From positions 1 to 27,294 of the forward strand of contig JBNGIS010034694.1 in assembly GCA_049999725.1 (NCBI GenBank): 27,294 nucleotides of DNA, given 5' to 3'. This document shows, one piece after another, positions 1-9,514 of this stretch. The notes beneath the pieces were generated by a model. It saw only the letters and a list, made by a program, of their open reading frames with translations. It did no database searches and was not told the origin of the DNA. Every line of letters starts with the position of its first letter. Positions within the stretch are counted from its first letter, which is position 1. The translations under genes were made by a program, and so were the position numbers. Source of the DNA: Haplomitrium mnioides. Taxonomy: Eukaryota; Marchantiophyta; Haplomitriopsida; Calobryales.

Positions 1-822
1 CAGTCAGGTAGCATTAGAGGAGTGCATGTCAGGAGTTGCCTGAGTGTGTCCTGCTGGTGGGCCTGGGTTCTGAGTTCCAGGTTGTAAATCTGTGGGAGGT
101 TTAGTGGCAAATCAATTCTGCTTTAAGTTCTGTTCTGTTCTGTGATTGTTAAATTTTTAAGGAGAGAACCTTCTGTGGTCAATCAGTCACTGGATACTAG
201 TTGGTGGGTTGCAGTAGAGCAAGGAGTGCTCAGGATGGTGTGTACCTATGGAATAGGTGGGCATTTCAACAAATAAACAGAGTAGTGAGTGGTTGGAGGA
301 ACAACAGTTGGATGTGAGATCAAGAGGGTTGTTCCATAGCTGAGTTCTCAGCATCAAAGCTCTGGGATATATTGGGTTGGAGTGGCTTGAGTATCTAGTT
401 TGAGGGAAGTGAGATGTCGTAATGAAGGTAAGCACTGGAGTGTTGGTTTGAGAGTTCTTAGCAAGTTGAGGAACTGGTTGCTTGTGAATTTCTCTGATTC
501 AGCTTCTGTTTAAAATCAGCCTGTACATCAGCTTTCTTATCCTGGAAGTGTCAGTCATACAATTTGAGTAATTCTTGGCTTTTGTTCTATTATAGTAGTA
601 GTTTTTGTGTTTGGTTTTGTGGAGAAAGGTTGTCAGTCCTAGAGTGGAGAGAGGTCCATCTCTAAACTGATAGAGTGCAGTTTCAGAACTCTTTAAAGAA
701 CTTGGAAAGTTGGTAAAAGTGAATTAAGAGCAGATTTCTATATAGATCTTGCGTGGTTCGATCTCGGGTTGTTCTTTTCGGGGTTGGAGTGCCATTGCTA
801 TGCTATGACATGAGATCTTTGG
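1..822. other. Left-edge region without recognised gene
   Basis: I recognise no gene, RNA or complete repeat here. The plus strand is rich in T and G, as in many plant LTRs, but no TG...CA pair can be defined inside the window. The short open frames look incidental. A fragment similar to a pol III B box (ggttcgatctc) occurs near 756-766 and may be a chance match or a tRNA-derived scrap. Confidence 0.4.
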
Positions 823-894
823 CGTCGTTGCCGGGGATCGAACCCAGGTCACCCGCGTGACAGGCGGGAATACTCACCACTATACTACAACGAC
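823..894 (-). tRNA. tRNA-Asp (GTC), possibly a retroposed copy or primer-site relic
   Basis: Read on the minus strand, this is a 72-nt cloverleaf. The acceptor stem GTCGTTG pairs with CAACGAC, the discriminator is G, the anticodon loop is CTGTCAC (anticodon GTC, aspartate), and the T arm contains GGTTCGATCC. The sequence closely resembles plant nuclear tRNA-Asp. CAA triplets lie just upstream of the gene, as in many plant tRNA genes. Two things are odd. The three bases after the discriminator read CCA, which plant nuclear tRNA genes normally do not encode. There is also no TTTT pol III terminator for about 100 nt downstream. It may be a working gene with a chance CCA, a reverse-transcribed tRNA, or part of the primer site of an unseen LTR element. 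Confidence 0.8.
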
Positions 895-1883
895 TTGGAT
901 TGTTCAGATTCTCCGCGATCGAATCCTTCTCTTCAATCTTTCTAATTCATCCCCACGCGCAGATACCATGGCCGAGTCATCGCTCCTTCATTGCAGATTT
1001 CATCTTCGCACAGATATCTCCTTGCATGCATATTCAAAATTCTTCTTCCACTGCCAAGACAGGACCTTCTTCTCCATCGCAGGAGCTTTCAGCGCAGTCT
1101 GCAGCCTTCACTTTGTAGCATCCTCTTCAAACGCACAAAGTGATCGCAGCCTTCCTCTTCATTTGTATACAAATCCCATCATTCTTCACATTTCTTCCTC
1201 AAAGAAGAAAATCTTTCCTTCCTACCAATCAATCTCGTTAATCCGACAGAGCATAGAGGAGCCTTTGTACAAATCGATTCTCCACCAGCTCGTCGCACAC
1301 TGTAGCTGCATTTGTCCCATAAGTTTTCTCCAATAAACTATAAACAATATATAACCATTTGACTCTAACCCACTTTCGAGAGGCAGCCCCACAGGGGTGT
1401 AAGGCCACCGCTTAACTTCTTGCCCCTGAACAACCTAGTTCAGGGCACACAACAGAGCAACTTGTCCTCCAATAGATACACTTCCACTGGCTCCTGGGCA
1501 AGCTCTCCATCAACACTAGAAATAGAAATAAATAGGGGCTAGCCTTGGCCCTCAACAACTAGATTAGTTTTACAACACAAAAATATATTTTTCTTTTTCT
1601 TCTTCTTCCCTGAAAAAGAAATCAACTTCCTCATCACCTAGCCTTCTCTCCTTTCCAACTACATCCCAAAATTTACTCACCAATACTTATTTATATATTT
1701 TTACACTTTACTCTCATTATACACAAAACTGAAGCTTTACCACTTCTCTCTCACTCCACTGCTCAGATGAGACCTCCTTTGAGTTGTTTCTAACCTTTTG
1801 TCAGGAACTATGCTCCCACAAGTATGCACATGCAAATAGTTTATGTATGTTTTAATATGCATACTTAAAAGATCATTGCATTT
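895..1883. other. Region without recognised gene
   Basis: The plus strand has a 159-codon open frame (857-1336) that runs through the tRNA sequence. It has no recognisable domain and I do not call it a gene. After 1560 the sequence becomes AT-rich with pyrimidine runs. Apart from the small hairpin listed separately I see no structured element. Confidence 0.4.
1424..1445. other. Perfect 8-bp hairpin
   Basis: CCCTGAAC and GTTCAGGG form a perfect 8-bp stem with a 6-nt loop (AACCTA). No T run follows, so it is not a typical terminator. Function unknown; it may be chance. Confidence 0.4.
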
Positions 1884-2177
1884 GACTTGAATATTGAGCT
1901 CAAACTCACTTGTACTAAGTGGTGTTTGTCCCTATAAGGGTGACTTGAATATTGAACTACAACTCATTTGTTCATGAGAGGTGCTTGTCCAAGGTACTTT
2001 CTCAATTTCATCTCGTTATATTGAGCTGCAACTCGATTGTTTGTAGGAGGACTTGAATATTGAGCTGCAATTAGCTTGTCCATATTAAGAGGTACTTGTT
2101 CAATTCTCTCTCATTATATTGAGCTAGAACTTGCTTGTCTCCAAGCAGACTTGAATATTAAGATACAACTTGCTTGT
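1884..2177. repeat. Degenerate tandem array, 98-bp dimeric period
   Basis: Six imperfect copies of a roughly 30-bp unit begin at 1884, 1942, 2014, 2050, 2112 and 2148. The core reads like GACTTGAATATTGAGCT plus CAACTYGCTTGT. Copies 3 and 5 begin CGTTATATTGAGCT or CATTATATTGAGCT instead. The pairs 2014/2112 and 2050/2148 are both exactly 98 bp apart, so the right half is an ordered two-monomer unit repeated twice. Copies are separated by short segments reading like GAGGTACTTGTTCAATTTC. Confidence 0.75.
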
Positions 2178-2220
2178 TCTTATGAGTTACTTGCTCAATT
2201 CCATCTTGTTACAAACAATC

Positions 2221-2261
2221 GTACTTGGAACCAGGAACTGGTACTTGGAACAAGGAACTAG
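2221..2261. repeat. 20-bp tandem duplication
   Basis: GTACTTGGAACCAGGAACTG at 2221-2240 is followed directly by a near-identical copy at 2241-2260. It lies just after the 98-bp array and may belong to the same unstable locus. Confidence 0.8.
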
Positions 2262-2814
2262 TATTGAGTTCTTGCTTCATTTCACTCTCAAGAAAAACGA
2301 ATTTTAAATTTGAGCTTCAAAATTACCTTTTTTTATATTTGTGATCTTTTTATAAAAACAAATTTCACTACCTTGCAATTTGCTTTATTCATATACCTAT
2401 AGTATTTTGGAGAGAATTTTGAATCCAAAATTTTGAAAAATTTTAGATTTGAAAATTATTATATCTAAAAATATATAATTAACACGAGACAGAATGTGTA
2501 CAAAATATACAAATGTTAAATCACAATATGTTAATGTTTTCTTTTAGCACTCGGAAGACCTTTAACTTAAAAAAAATCAAAAACATTTACTGAAATTATA
2601 TTCAAAATGAATACAATGCTAATACATATATTGATACCTTCAACTACAATCTATTAACATATGTCTGCATTTTCAAAATATGTTTGGAAATAATGAAAGC
2701 AAAAAAAAAAAAAAAAAAAAAAAAACTATACTTGCATAGACTTCTATAGGCATATCTTCATAACTTGGTCATTTTCAATCAAAATTAATCCAACACACCT
2801 ATATACGTGTACAC
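2262..2814. other. AT-rich region with a 25-A run
   Basis: No gene is recognised. There is an uninterrupted run of 25 A at 2701-2725. Such a run can be the tail of a retroposon, but no flanking duplication or LINE/SINE body was identified upstream. Confidence 0.5.
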
Positions 2815-2892
2815 TCAATATGGTGTAACTGGCACAAAATTAATATATTTCTAGTCAATATGTAGTAACTAGCACAAAATTAATATATTCTA
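2815..2892. repeat. 40-bp tandem duplication
   Basis: Two copies of a 40-bp AT-rich unit start at 2815 and 2855. Both begin TCAATATG and contain GCACAAAATTAATATAT, with a few substitutions between them. Confidence 0.7.
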
Positions 2893-3189
2893 AAAAAACA
2901 TCATATAAGTGACTTGTGTAAACTAGACTACTTGTCTCAAAAGATAAATCATTTGAATACAAAAATCTATGCCAACATGGACTTTTTTGTTTACATCTTA
3001 CTTAATGCTCAAGTGTTTATCAAAAATTGATTCATTCTTAAAAGGTAGCCCATTTAGCCTGAACTTAATAGCATATACCTAAAATGTTTTCTCATTGAAG
3101 GATGCTTTATTTAAACATATGCATTCAAGGAACCTTAGACTTGAACTTTTTTGGAAATGAAATACTTCATTATATAAGAAAAACTACAT

Positions 3190-3548
3190 CACTCAACAAC
3201 TTCTTCCTTAGTCTTGTCCTACTCAAGACAGATGGTGTCCTCTACATCAAAGGACTAAGAAGAGTGAACATCTACAACCACCAATGCATCATGTTGGAAC
3301 CTACCAATCCCCAAAATAGCTCCAAAATCACCAAAAACACTCGTTGTATCAAGAGAAACATGCTTCTTGTGGTACGTGTAAACTACTTGTTGTGATTCCA
3401 TGATATATGATGGCAAAGACGCCATTGTCAAAACTCTTTGTAGAATATAGATAGGTTGTCGTCCATCATATTCCATGGCAACACAACTATACATTTATCT
3501 AAGGGCACAGACCAAGCTTGTGCCAAACTTAGAGCAAAGATCTTAAAT
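3190..3548 (-). pseudogene. Decayed coding remnant on the minus strand (unidentified)
   Basis: On the minus strand a 79-codon frame (3494-3255) has protein-like composition, with segments such as VFGDFGAILGIGRFQHDAL. Beyond its TAG stop the same frame stays protein-like for about 20 codons, to a second TAG. Upstream, a different frame gives ALSLAQAWSVPLDKCIVVLPW. A frameshift or intron must therefore separate the parts. Both TAG stops could be former CAG codons. A TTTAATTTAAG stretch just upstream could be an intron acceptor. I do not recognise the family. It may belong to the same broken gene as the minus-strand remnants right of the retrotransposon. Confidence 0.3.
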
Positions 3549-3678
3549 TAAATCTTGCTTTAATGACAAATGATCAATAAAAATTTATAAGAGACATACA
3601 GCTTCTGGTAAATATTTACAAGAATATCATCTTTTGGATGTTTAAGTTTGGCAAAAATTGTAGGGCCGCTAAATGCAC

Positions 3679-3683
3679 CACAC
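3679..3683. repeat. Target site duplication CACAC, left copy
   Basis: CACAC directly before the 5' LTR matches CACAC at 22638-22642 directly after the 3' LTR. A 5-bp duplication is normal for LTR retrotransposon integrases. It shows that the outer LTRs belong to one insertion. Confidence 0.9.
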
Positions 3684-3798
3684 TGTCGGCCGGGTGTTTT
3701 TGTGTTTTTTCTAAATTTTGTGGTTATTAAGCTCCGAGTTTATTTTATTATTTCAGTTTGTATTATTATATTATATTATTTTATTTTATTATTCTATG

Positions 3799-3869
3799 CT
3801 TCCCTTCTCTTCCCTTTCTTCTCTTCTTCTTATCTCTCCCTTTCCTTTTCCTTTTTTTCCCCTTTGCTA
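3799..3869 (+). other. Pyrimidine tract near LTR start
   Basis: Almost pure C/T for about 70 nt, with one A. The tract is kept in the 3' LTR (about 18472-18540) and as a purine tract in the inverted solo LTR (about 18256-18314). Its preservation in three diverged copies suggests a structural or regulatory role in U3, but none is known. Confidence 0.75.
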
Positions 3870-4344
3870 TCATAGCTCATGCACAGGAAGTACCAGGCAG
3901 CATCGAACAGCTGGATCATGCACTTCAAGGGAGGAGCCATTTGGAATCGAGAGGAGTCAGATGCAAAGGGAATGCAGGCAGTGTGGTGCATATGGACTCG
4001 CAACAAATCGAAATGAAAGAAGGGAGCGGGTAGAGTGCGAGTGGGTCAAGCAGGGGCTACATGGAGGCTCTAAATCCAGCGAGGACGCGACTAGGGAAGG
4101 AGGAGGGCAGAAAGGATTTGAGGAGGAGAAATTTGTCACAGAAGAGTTGCAACATAGATTCGTCGCAGCGGGATTGCCGCAACAAGAGAATTTTCCAGAA
4201 GGGCCTGCATTATGCAAACAGGTCTGAATTCACGGTAGGAGAAGAATCTCGCAAAGGGAGGTTGGAAGGAATTGAGAGAGAGGCAGCTGCACTGAGGATG
4301 TAGGTACGACGTACTTCAAAAACAGACACTTTGAATGCAGCGGT

Positions 4345-5130
4345 TCCGTGGGAAACTTTGGAGACGTGGCAGCCTTGGAGTAATCCATGGGAAACTTCGA
4401 AAACGTGGCAACTTTGGAGGAGTTCGTGGGAAACTTCAGAAATGTGGCGACTTTGGAGGAGCCCGCGGGATGCTACGGAATATACAACTTCGGAGGAGTC
4501 CGTAGGATACATCGGAAGGAGGCCAACTTCGGAACCAAGCAGTCAAATATGGCGGTCCAACTTCCACTTGGAAAGCGACGGCGGACAGCACAACTTCATA
4601 AACATAGTAGCCTTGGAGCAGTCCATGGGAAACTTTGGAGACGTGGCAGCCTTGGAGCAATCCGTGGGAAACTTCGAAAACGTGGCAACTTCGGAGGAGC
4701 CCGCGAGATGCTACGGAAGATACAACTTCGGAGGAGTTCGCATGATACATCGGAAGGTACAACTTTGGAGGAGTCCGCGGGATACATTGGAAGGAGGTCA
4801 ACTTCGGAACCAGGCAGTCAAATGTGGCAGTCCAACTTCCACTTGGAAAGCGGCGGCAAACGACACAACTTCGGAAACGTGGCAGCCTTGGAGTAGTCCG
4901 TGGGAAACTTTAGAAACGTGGCGACTTTGGAGGAGTCCATGGGATGCTACAATAGATACAACTTCAGAGGAGTACGCGGGATCCATCGGAAGGAGGTCAA
5001 CTTCGGAACCAGACAGTCAAATATGGGGGTCCAACTTCCACTTGGAAAGCGACGACGGACGACGCGACTTCGAAAACGTGGTAGCTTTGGAGCAATTCGA
5101 GGGAAACTTCGGACCAATCCGTAAGTCAAT
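4345..5130. repeat. 39-bp minisatellite with ~199-bp higher-order unit (5' LTR)
   Basis: The basic unit is 39 bp: TCCGTGGGAAACTTCGGAGA followed by CGTGGCAGCCTTGGAGCAG. Runs of these units alternate with a longer block containing GGATGCTACGGA, TCGGAAGGAGG and TCCAACTTCCACTTGG. The last motif recurs at about 4556, 4831 and 5030, so the spacing is 275 then 199 bp; the difference is about two 39-bp units. Because 39 is divisible by three and the unit has no stop in several frames, long open frames appear on both strands, including 271 codons at 4331-5146. These look like a by-product of the array. Confidence 0.9.
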
Positions 5131-5150
5131 TTTGGAACCAAGTTAGCGCA

Positions 5151-5640
5151 GCGGTCCAACTTCCACCTTGCGGACGGTGGCAGGCGGCGCCTTACGAAAC
5201 CAAGTCAACTTTGGATGTGGCAGTCCGAGGAATACTTCGGACTCACCAGTCCGAGGGAAACTTCGGACTAGTCCGTAAGTCAACTTCGGAACCAGATCAA
5301 CGCGAATCCAACTTCCACCTTGCGAATGGCAGCGGGCGGCGCCTTGCGGAATCAAGTCAACTTCAGATGCGGCAGTCCAAGGAATGCTTCAGACTCACTA
5401 GTCCAAGGGAAACTTCGGACCAGTCCGTAAGTCATCTTTAGAACCAGGTCAGTGCGGCGGTTCAACTTCCACCTTGCGGACGGCAGCAGGTGGTGCCTTG
5501 CGGAACCAAGTCAACTTTGGACATGGAAGTCCGAGGAATACTTCGGACTCGCCAGTCCGAAGGAAAATTTAGACCAATCCGTAAGTCAACTTTGGAACGA
5601 GGTGAGCGCGGCGGTCCAACTTCCACCTTGAGGACGACGA
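5151..5640. repeat. ~153-bp tandem repeat with paired hairpins (5' LTR)
   Basis: Three tandem units plus the start of a fourth are marked by CAACTTCCACCTT at 5157, 5309, 5463 and 5617 (periods 152, 154, 154). The first unit contains two hairpins in a row: AGTCCGA at 5222-5228 pairs with TCGGACT at 5237-5243, and AGTCCGA at 5248-5254 pairs with TCGGACT at 5263-5269. Each has an 8-nt loop. Later units have point changes in some arms. The unit shares the core GGGAAACTTCGGA with the 39-bp repeat, so the two arrays probably have a common origin. Confidence 0.85.
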
Positions 5641-7067
5641 CGGGCGATGCAACTTTGGAAACGTGGCAGCTTGGGAGCAGTCCAGGGGAAATTGTGGATC
5701 AACCCGTGGATTATTGCAGATCACACCACGGAATACGTCGAGTAGTCAATCTTCGAAGTTGATCAGCGGACCTAACGCTCTTTGGACGCATCTCTTCGGA
5801 TCTCTTTGCAAAACAAACCTCTTTGGACCCTAACTTTGGATCTTCACCAAGCTTACTACTTCTGGAAATCAGCTTGGGTTCCCTCGGCCATGACCTCTTT
5901 GACCATTACCTTCTTCTAATCTTTTTCTCCTTTTGACTATTTCTTTGGTTCCAATCTGCAGATCAATGACTGCCTCACCTTCATCGGTTTACTAATGTAG
6001 ACCAGCCTACATCAGACCAATCGCAGATCGTGATTCTTCAGGCAGGCCCATTGGGGATCCGCGCATGGCTCATCAGTTACTATATCCCACCTACGCCGAG
6101 ATCTTCCATGTTCGAATCAGCTTTCCAGACTCATCGGCATCAAGACATGATGTCAATCTACACTAAGGTTGTCTTCCCTCGACCTGGCAAAACTTCGGAG
6201 AATACTGTTAACTTTGGACCAGCCCTCGACTGTACATACAGGTGTCGCCGCGCCAAGAAATGGTTGCTAACTGGAAAAACTGCCGAACACCACGTGGAGG
6301 AAGGAGACGATCTTGAATAAGAAATGCTTCAGGGAAATGCGAGCGCAGGGAGGGGGATATAGATTGATGTGCTGCGATGTTTGGGGGGTTGATGAATATG
6401 CAAAATTGAGGTGCGAAAGCAATATCAGAGAGGAAGACGCAATGAGGAAGGGAGGATAGAATTCCATGGAAGATTCACGTAAAGCAAGTGGACTCGTGTA
6501 GGGGGCTAGTGAGGGTGGACGTGGATTGGAGGAGCATTGAGAATCACTGAGCATGGAGCTCTAGAGGCTCAGGTGATCTAAGTGTACTCATCGCTACAGG
6601 TGGACCAGCATTCAGAGGTGTATCGCTACTTGAAGCTAAAGGGGGTTCTTTTTGTCTTGAATTTGAGAGAGGCTGCCAAGGGGGATCTTGGGGTCGTCTA
6701 TACAGGAGCATCAATCCCATGGACACTCGGAGTGCGTTTCTGGTCTAATTGCTCAAGTGGAGCCAAGAGAGGAGTGGCTGCGTTAGTGCCCATGCACTAC
6801 GGAGAAGATCCATTTGAAGCTCGAGGTGGAGTGTGTGGCTAGCAGTCGAGAGGACTGTCTTCCAGAGGTGGAAGTTAAAGAAGACCTCTTCCAAGCTCGA
6901 GGAAGTAAATTCAGGGCTCCTCGCGAGAGAAGTTGAAAAAACTATCTGGATGGGGGTGCGTGGGTGAGGAATTGAAGGAAGGTTGGAGTGGTTGTTCGAG
7001 GAGGAGAGAAGTCTGCTGGAAAGCTTGAATCTTGGGATGTTGAAGGGCATATCATTTTGGCGAAGCG

Positions 7068-7068
<1 letters not shown>

Positions 7069-7100
<32 letters not shown>
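7069..7100. repeat. (TG)16 microsatellite
   Basis: Thirty-two bases of TG in the 5' LTR. The matching place in the 3' LTR has (TG)19 at 21742-21779 followed by a local duplication. Confidence 0.95.
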
Positions 7101-7103
<3 letters not shown>

Positions 7104-7766
7104 TTGCCTTCTGTTTGTATTTTCTTGATAAGCACTGCGGATTCGGAGTATATCTATAGTTCAGATTGTTTGGAACTTGGGAAAACACTACGAAAGGAGA
7201 GTCAAAGCTATTGACATTATCTCTTGGTATTTCAGATGTTGAACTTTGCTCCCAATTTGTATGCAAGGTGTTTGGGTCCAGTTTTGGATTCTTGAAATAT
7301 ATTTCGAACTACCACTAGAAGTGCCTCGGTCTAGTATGTGTGTATTTTGGGATTGTGTGTGAATGAGCAGGGGTGATGTGGAAGTAATTGTTGATCAGTG
7401 GAAAGGCCTATAAGGTGAAGAGGAGTTCCTTAGGACCTCAAAACAATAGTTTGGATGTAGGGCCATTTCAGACAAGAACCTAAACCCCTGTTCTGTCCGC
7501 CCTTGCCTTCCAAAGTGGAACTTTTGGGAGGTTAAGGCCTGAAGGAGGGGCGTGACCTGCATCTTTTGGTGCTAGAAAGTAGGCAGGCCAGAGGCTCATT
7601 ACCATTGGAGTATTTGTGAGCCCGCTGAAATATCACGAAATATTATTCGAGTCCATTGGTTTCAGCGGAAGAACGCGTGTTGGTTGTGGTTGTGTGAGTG
7701 CGTATGTTGTAGTTACTCTAGAGTGGGTAAGTAGGAGTTAGGGTCAAATTAGTGCAAAGCCCCTCC

Positions 7767-7774
7767 TATAAAAG
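7767..7774 (+). promoter_or_regulatory. LTR TATA box
   Basis: TATAAAAG follows the conserved stretch GTGCAAAGCCCCTCC. The same stretch with CATAAAAG occurs in the 3' LTR (22552) and in the solo LTR (14093, minus strand). In all three the box begins exactly 85 bp before the last LTR base. Transcription would be expected to start about 30 bp downstream, leaving only about 55 bp of R plus U5. The start site is inferred. Confidence 0.75.
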
Positions 7775-7838
7775 GTCCTGAAACACAAGTCAGCCCTTAA
7801 GTGGGTGTACATCAGTCGGAAAGGAGATAAGGGACTGA

Positions 7839-7877
7839 CCTTAGGGCTGACATACAGTCCCTTAGGGCTGACATACA
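7839..7877 (+). repeat. 21-bp tandem duplication across the LTR/internal junction
   Basis: CCTTAGGGCTGACATACA occurs at 7839-7856 and again at 7860-7877. The true LTR end could be 7852 or 7873. I chose 7852 because the 3' LTR has a single copy. The second copy sits where the primer binding site should begin. Confidence 0.85.
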
Positions 7878-7946
7878 TTTTTTGACGATCACGGCGGGAC
7901 GAAATAGTTCTCGAAATTAACCTTGCGTTAATTTGTTAAGTAAACA
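7853..7946 (+). other. 5' untranslated internal region without a clear primer binding site
   Basis: This stretch runs from the 5' LTR to the gag ATG. A primer binding site normally starts with TGG, complementary to a tRNA CCA end, within a few bases of the LTR. No TGG occurs before the gag start codon. The site may be mutated, or priming may use an internal part of a tRNA or another mechanism. Confidence 0.5.
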
Positions 7947-9514
7947 ATGGAGCAAGGAAAAGAATTCTGGAATTCTGGGAGCAGCCTAGCACTAGAAGTG
8001 GAAGGAGATCAATCAAGGAGGTTGCCCCGTTTCGATAAAGGAGGAATCTCCCTCAGAAGTGGAAGAAGCCTTGGAAGGGTGGTTAGAGCTCCCTGTTCCG
8101 TACAACCTAATGGCCAATATAGGGCATGTAACGCAAAGGTCCCGATTCAGATACAAAACATTATGGGGATCTACCGGAGAGGACCCGGATGAGTGGTTGG
8201 ATGAGTTTGAGGGCGCAGCTTATGCCAATCGAGAGAACCTCATCAAGGAGGCCATTCTCCCTGGGGTGTTGAAGCGAGAGGCTAGTCCTTGGTACCAGAC
8301 TCTACCAGAGGCCACCAAGAGAAATTGGGACACCTTCAAGGCAGCCTTCTTGGAGGAATTCAGGAAAATAGGAGGGGAGTCAAAGGCCTTGATCAAGATA
8401 AGCCAAATGGAGATGAAGAAAACCGAATTGGTGCGGAAATTTCTGCAACGATTCCAGCGAATGGCTCGGAAGATCGACCCCTTGGCATCGGATGGGATGC
8501 CTACCTCTTGGTTCATTTTAGCCCTGCCCAGAAGTTTAGGGGCCTGGGTGAGGAGATCCAAACCCACATGCCTTGAGCAAGTCGTAGAAGAAGCCCAATC
8601 CTACGTCAAAGTAGAGGTGGGCAAGCTTGAAGAGGAAGACGAAGAGGAGGGATGAGTCTGAAAGTTCTTCGGAGAGTTCCGGCCAAGAGGAGAGCTCTAA
8701 GGCTAGCTCCTCCTCAGAATCAAAATCTGAGAGTGAGAACAGTTCAGAAAGCTCCGAGGAGGAAAGATCCCATTGGAGGCAAAAGAAAAAAGGAATAAGA
8801 AGAAAAAAGAGGCCAAAGAGAAGAGGACCAAAAAACATGAGAAACATAGGGAGAGAAAGCCCCGCAAATCCTATGACAGAGGTGCTGGAGCAGAAACCAG
8901 CAAGAGGAGGGGGTTGAAAGACCCCATGGAAGAGAAAAAATAAATGAAAGGCCACATCAAGGAGCTTAACGCAAAATTGGAGGTCATGACAATCCAATTT
9001 GCAGGTCTTGGCACGAAGATCTCATATGTGGTGTGTGACGTGCGGAAGCCACGAACACTCCCCACAATAATGTCCCATAAATGGGATGCCTATTCATTAT
9101 GTAAGGGAGGATCCACCTGAGTGGTACCATGAAGAGGTGGAGTATGTGCAAGAGGAGCCACCCAAGCTTGTATACCAAGTGGTCAACCAGCCCTGAACGA
9201 TGGCAGGCAGACCGGTCAATCTAATGCCTGGCCAATCAGCAGCATGGGGGCACGCACGACCAGAAGGGGCAGGGGCCGATCCGAGCTGGACCAGGGTGAT
9301 GGTATGCTGGAATTGTAGGCAGCCAAGCTACATTTCTCCTAATTTCTTGGAGCCCAAAAAGCAAGGATATGGCATGCCAACCCTATTATGTACTAGCTGC
9401 AAGATGGAAGGGCATCTGGCCAATAATTACCCCCATATAAGAAGGCAGGAGTTGCCTCCCAATCCGGTCCAACAGGCACCACCGTCGGCAACAATCAATC
9501 TGGTGACCACATAG
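7947..9514 (+). pseudogene. gag: Broken gag gene (capsid and zinc-knuckle nucleocapsid)
   Basis: Gag forms the cytoplasmic particle in which the RNA is packaged and copied. The frame opens with ATG at 7947 and shifts near 8030-8050. The main capsid-like part (8059-8652) contains WGSTGEDPDEWLDEFEG and a tryptophan- and leucine-rich helical region. After another shift at about 8650 comes a Ser/Glu-rich acidic stretch, then a basic one. The nucleocapsid part (9200-9514) has two CCHC knuckles, both damaged. The first reads CWNCRQPSYISPNF, with His and the last Cys replaced by Tyr and Phe. The second reads CTSCKMEGHLANNY, with the last Cys replaced by Tyr. Another shift near 9515 leads into pol. 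Typical plant Ty3 gag; non-functional. Confidence 0.85.

Larger units (their letters stand above)
3684..7852 (+). repeat. 5' LTR (4,169 bp)
   Basis: It starts TGTCGGCCGGGTG and ends GGGCTGACA. It matches the split 3' LTR along its length and the inverted solo LTR (14008-18442) at both ends. Order inside: AT-rich start, pyrimidine tract (3799-3869), purine-rich region to about 4340, 39-bp array (4345-5130), 153-bp array (5151-5640), less repetitive region with a TG microsatellite (7069-7100), and TATA box at 7767. The TATA position makes nearly the whole LTR U3. Open frames of up to 271 codons inside it come from the repeats. About 30 of 360 positions compared by eye with the 3' LTR differ (24 transitions, 6 transversions). 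Confidence 0.93.

Noticed and set aside
857-1336. 159-codon plus-strand open frame
   Set aside because: It overlaps the tRNA-Asp sequence, has no recognisable domain, and its composition looks random.
4331-5146. 271-codon open frame in the 5' LTR as a gene
   Set aside because: It is explained by the 39-bp stop-free repeat; other frames and the reverse strand are also open, and the solo LTR has no counterpart.
7947-8192. Separate 81-codon gene at the gag start
   Set aside because: It is the N-terminal part of gag before a frameshift.
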